From Mastigamoeba balamuthi (lineage: Eukaryota; Evosea; Mastigamoebida; Mastigamoebidae), in assembly GCA_902651635.1 (NCBI GenBank), contig CACRSC010000037.1, positions 298,251 to 362,250 on the forward strand: a stretch of 64,000 nucleotides of DNA. Reading direction: 5' to 3'. Position numbers and translations under genes: made by a program. Positions 62,338 to 64,000 of this stretch are shown here, piece after piece. The notes below the pieces were generated by a model. That model was given only the letters and a program-made list of their open reading frames with translations, was not told where the DNA came from and did no database searches. Every line of letters starts with the position of its first letter. The first letter of the stretch is position 1.

Positions 62338-63993
62338 TCACTTGTTCCCGGGGGCAAACTTTCCTATGATCATGCCGAGGTGCGCGAGGTATTTATCAGT
62401 GGCGTCCCTCTCCTTACCAGTGCCCTCAATCTGCCTCTGCAGGGTCTGGTTGAAGTCAGCCGTCATGGACATGAGGATGCTGGTGAACGTCTGCTGTAGC
62501 TGGATGATCGCCACTGCATGTGTCTTTCCTAGAGCAACTGCTGATGCTGTGGCATCGGCGGTGCTTTTTGCAGTAATGGCGGCTGCACTGGCCGCCTTCG
62601 TGCTGGACCTGGTAGCCTCTGCACTCGCCCTGCAGGTGTCGGCCATGAACTGCATGAGCTTGCCAATTGATGCTGATGACTGCATTGCTGTGTTCGCCAA
62701 CACTGACAACATGGAGGCATTCTGCTGCAGAAGGGCAAAGCTGAACTTATCACCTCACACCAGTATTCCTGCTGCCCCACTGGACATTCTCTCTAACTGC
62801 TGTGGTGGGGCCTGCAATGTTGCCTGACCCACCACAACAGGTCCAGTCAGAGGGAGGAGTGCCATCATCCCGTTGTGCAGCAGCGGGTTGTCTATCAGCA
62901 GTGGTGGCTGCTGTGTCTCGGTAAAATCAGTGGGATCTGGTTGGCGTGATCTTCTGGCGCCTGTCACAGCGACGTGGCGCCTGAACCACTCATGTGTGTT
63001 GCGGTACAGGGGGTCGGACACCGAGCTCGTATGCCCAGTGATCTGCAATATGAAGGCCCACCCGGGGTTATCGATCATGGCAAACTTTGACGACTCAGTG
63101 GTGTTTGGTGGCAGGTTCGTCAGCTCTGCTGGTGCTCCCTCTCTCGCCCATGAGGTGAAGTGCAAGTTCACGTCGCCCCCCTTGTTGTCGCGTCTCTTGA
63201 ACAGGCCGTGATGATGAGGGACCTGTTGCTAAAGTGTCACAGCATGATGGCGTCCCCTGTGGCCACCCACCCAGAAGCCCCTGGCGTCTGGCATCCACGG
63301 CCACTCCCGGCAGGGTGCTGCTGCTGTGGTGGCCGCAGCTGTCGCCGTGAACTTCTTCCTTGACACGAACGCCTTCATGAAGTAGTCGCAGTGGACATCG
63401 TGACCAATCGTGTCTTCCTCATTGATGGTGCACTGCCACTCCCCATTGTTAAGTACCTGTGCCTCCTCACTGTGCCAAATTGGCTTGACAGGGGGCGCAA
63501 CCGGGGTGACCTTCCCGCTGGGCTTTCCATCAGCATCCCACGTCTTTCTTGGCCTGGGGGTGCGTGCTGTTTGACAGTCATTGTAATGAATCAGGAATGA
63601 ATAACACTCACTGCTCCAACGTGTGGCCTTCTTCTGCCCTGTTGCAGTTGGGGCTTGACTTGTGGTATCATTGTCTGCCATGTCGTCCTCGTCAGCATCA
63701 TCATCCTTCATGTGAGCCCTTGGCTTTTTCCCACTTGGCTCCCCCTCTGGGATGTTCCCGGTGGCCCTTTTCATAGGGCTGGCCATGACAGTGACCTCGT
63801 CCGCAGCAGTAGGAGTGACAGTGGCGGCAGTGGCAGCAGCGACAGCAGCAGTGGCGGCAGTGGCGGCAGCGGTGGCAGCGGTGGTGGCAGTGATGGCAGC
63901 AGCAGTGGTGGTGGCAGCGTCAGTGTCAGCAGAAGCCTCTTTCCCAGCAGGACAGAGATTCTTCTCCACCTTGGTTGCTTGCTCCATTGTCAA
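62338..63993 (-). other. Unrecognised CpG-poor locus with three long minus-strand frames
   Basis: Three successive frames are open: 63993-63229 (254 codons), 63171-62755 (138) and 62712-62338 (124). The first starts with a Thr/Ala repeat tract, then a basic motif (SGKKPRAHMKDDDADEDD) like a nuclear localisation signal. It continues into a region with Trp/Cys/His (RWSSECYSFLIHYNDCQTAR, DVHCDYFMKAFVSRKKF). The second contains PGWAFILQITGHTSSVSDPL. The third is helical and Ala/Thr-rich. I recognise no family. The length of the frames argues for recent function; the CpG poverty resembles the repeated or silenced DNA elsewhere here. It could be a mobile-element or multicopy gene, and may continue past the window end. 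Confidence 0.4.
63815..63935 (+). repeat. GGCAGT/GGCAGC-type trinucleotide-rich tract
   Basis: An impure run of GGC-AGC-AGT-GGT units that encodes the Thr/Ala tract of the unrecognised locus on the minus strand. Confidence 0.7.
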
Positions 63994-64000
63994 ACACTGG

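Noticed and set aside
63815-63935. CRISPR-like array
   Set aside because: The repeats are impure trinucleotides without spacers, and the DNA is eukaryotic.

Overview
The window is GC-rich, intron-dense nuclear DNA from a eukaryote, most likely a free-living unicellular protist. Nearly every gene is split by short GT-AG introns, most with a GTGCGY donor, plus an unusual number of GC-AG introns. Housekeeping genes are recognisably eukaryotic: TAF5, KRI1, SAP30BP/HCNGP, a START protein, RAB18, gp78/AMFR and NXF1. Sensors are elaborate: class III cyclases, membrane phosphodiesterases and a two-domain ligand-binding pseudokinase receptor. I cannot name the lineage. TTAGGG-type repeats occur once, inside an intron. 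No bacterial-type operon, CRISPR array or convincing RNA gene was seen.

Layout. 1-2318 (-): 5' part of a membrane phosphodiesterase. 2990-6020 (+): TAF5. 6262-7580 (-): unrecognised. 7841-10554 (-): cyclase copy L. 11410-13330 (+): decayed WSC-protein copy. 13640-14660: Tc1/mariner relic. 15339-17738 (-): KRI1. 18044-19060 (+): SAP30BP. 19221-19925 (+): exon-repeat protein. 20142-21250 (-): START protein. 21580-22950 (-): RAB18. 23106-24147 (-): OCH1-like glycosyltransferase. 24548-27756 (-): second membrane phosphodiesterase. 28508-30666 (-): intact WSC receptor-like protein. 31140-33846 (+): cyclase copy R. 34035-36640 (+): gp78. 36990-37552 (-): small protein. 37739-39456 (+): type I membrane protein. 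39662-40321 (+): tail-anchored protein. 42273-46489 (-): receptor pseudokinase. 48365-51041 (-): acyltransferase-SGNH protein. 51328-52034 (-): helical protein. 52145-54913 (+): NXF1. 55949-57333 (+): GH16-like GPI protein. 58469-60409 (-): cysteine-rich surface protein. 61078-61705 (-): NXF1 fragment. 62338-63993 (-): unrecognised frames.

Two themes link the genes. First is cell-surface cyclic-nucleotide signalling: two cyclases and two HD-type phosphodiesterases, each with an extracellular sensor and membrane anchor, lie in 34 kb. Each cyclase is divergently paired with a WSC-domain protein, and this cyclase/WSC module is present twice in inverted orientation. Second is surface glycan and coat biology: WSC protein, OCH1-like transferase, acyltransferase-SGNH, GH16-like and cysteine-rich proteins.

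The base-composition landscape is striking. Active housekeeping genes are CpG-rich. The decayed WSC copy, the transposon relic, several gene deserts and the 3' halves of some intact genes are CpG-poor, with CpG replaced by TpG/CpA. This is the footprint expected from cytosine methylation of silenced or repeated DNA. All exon boundaries are my reading of splice signals and frame continuity; no alignment or expression data were available.
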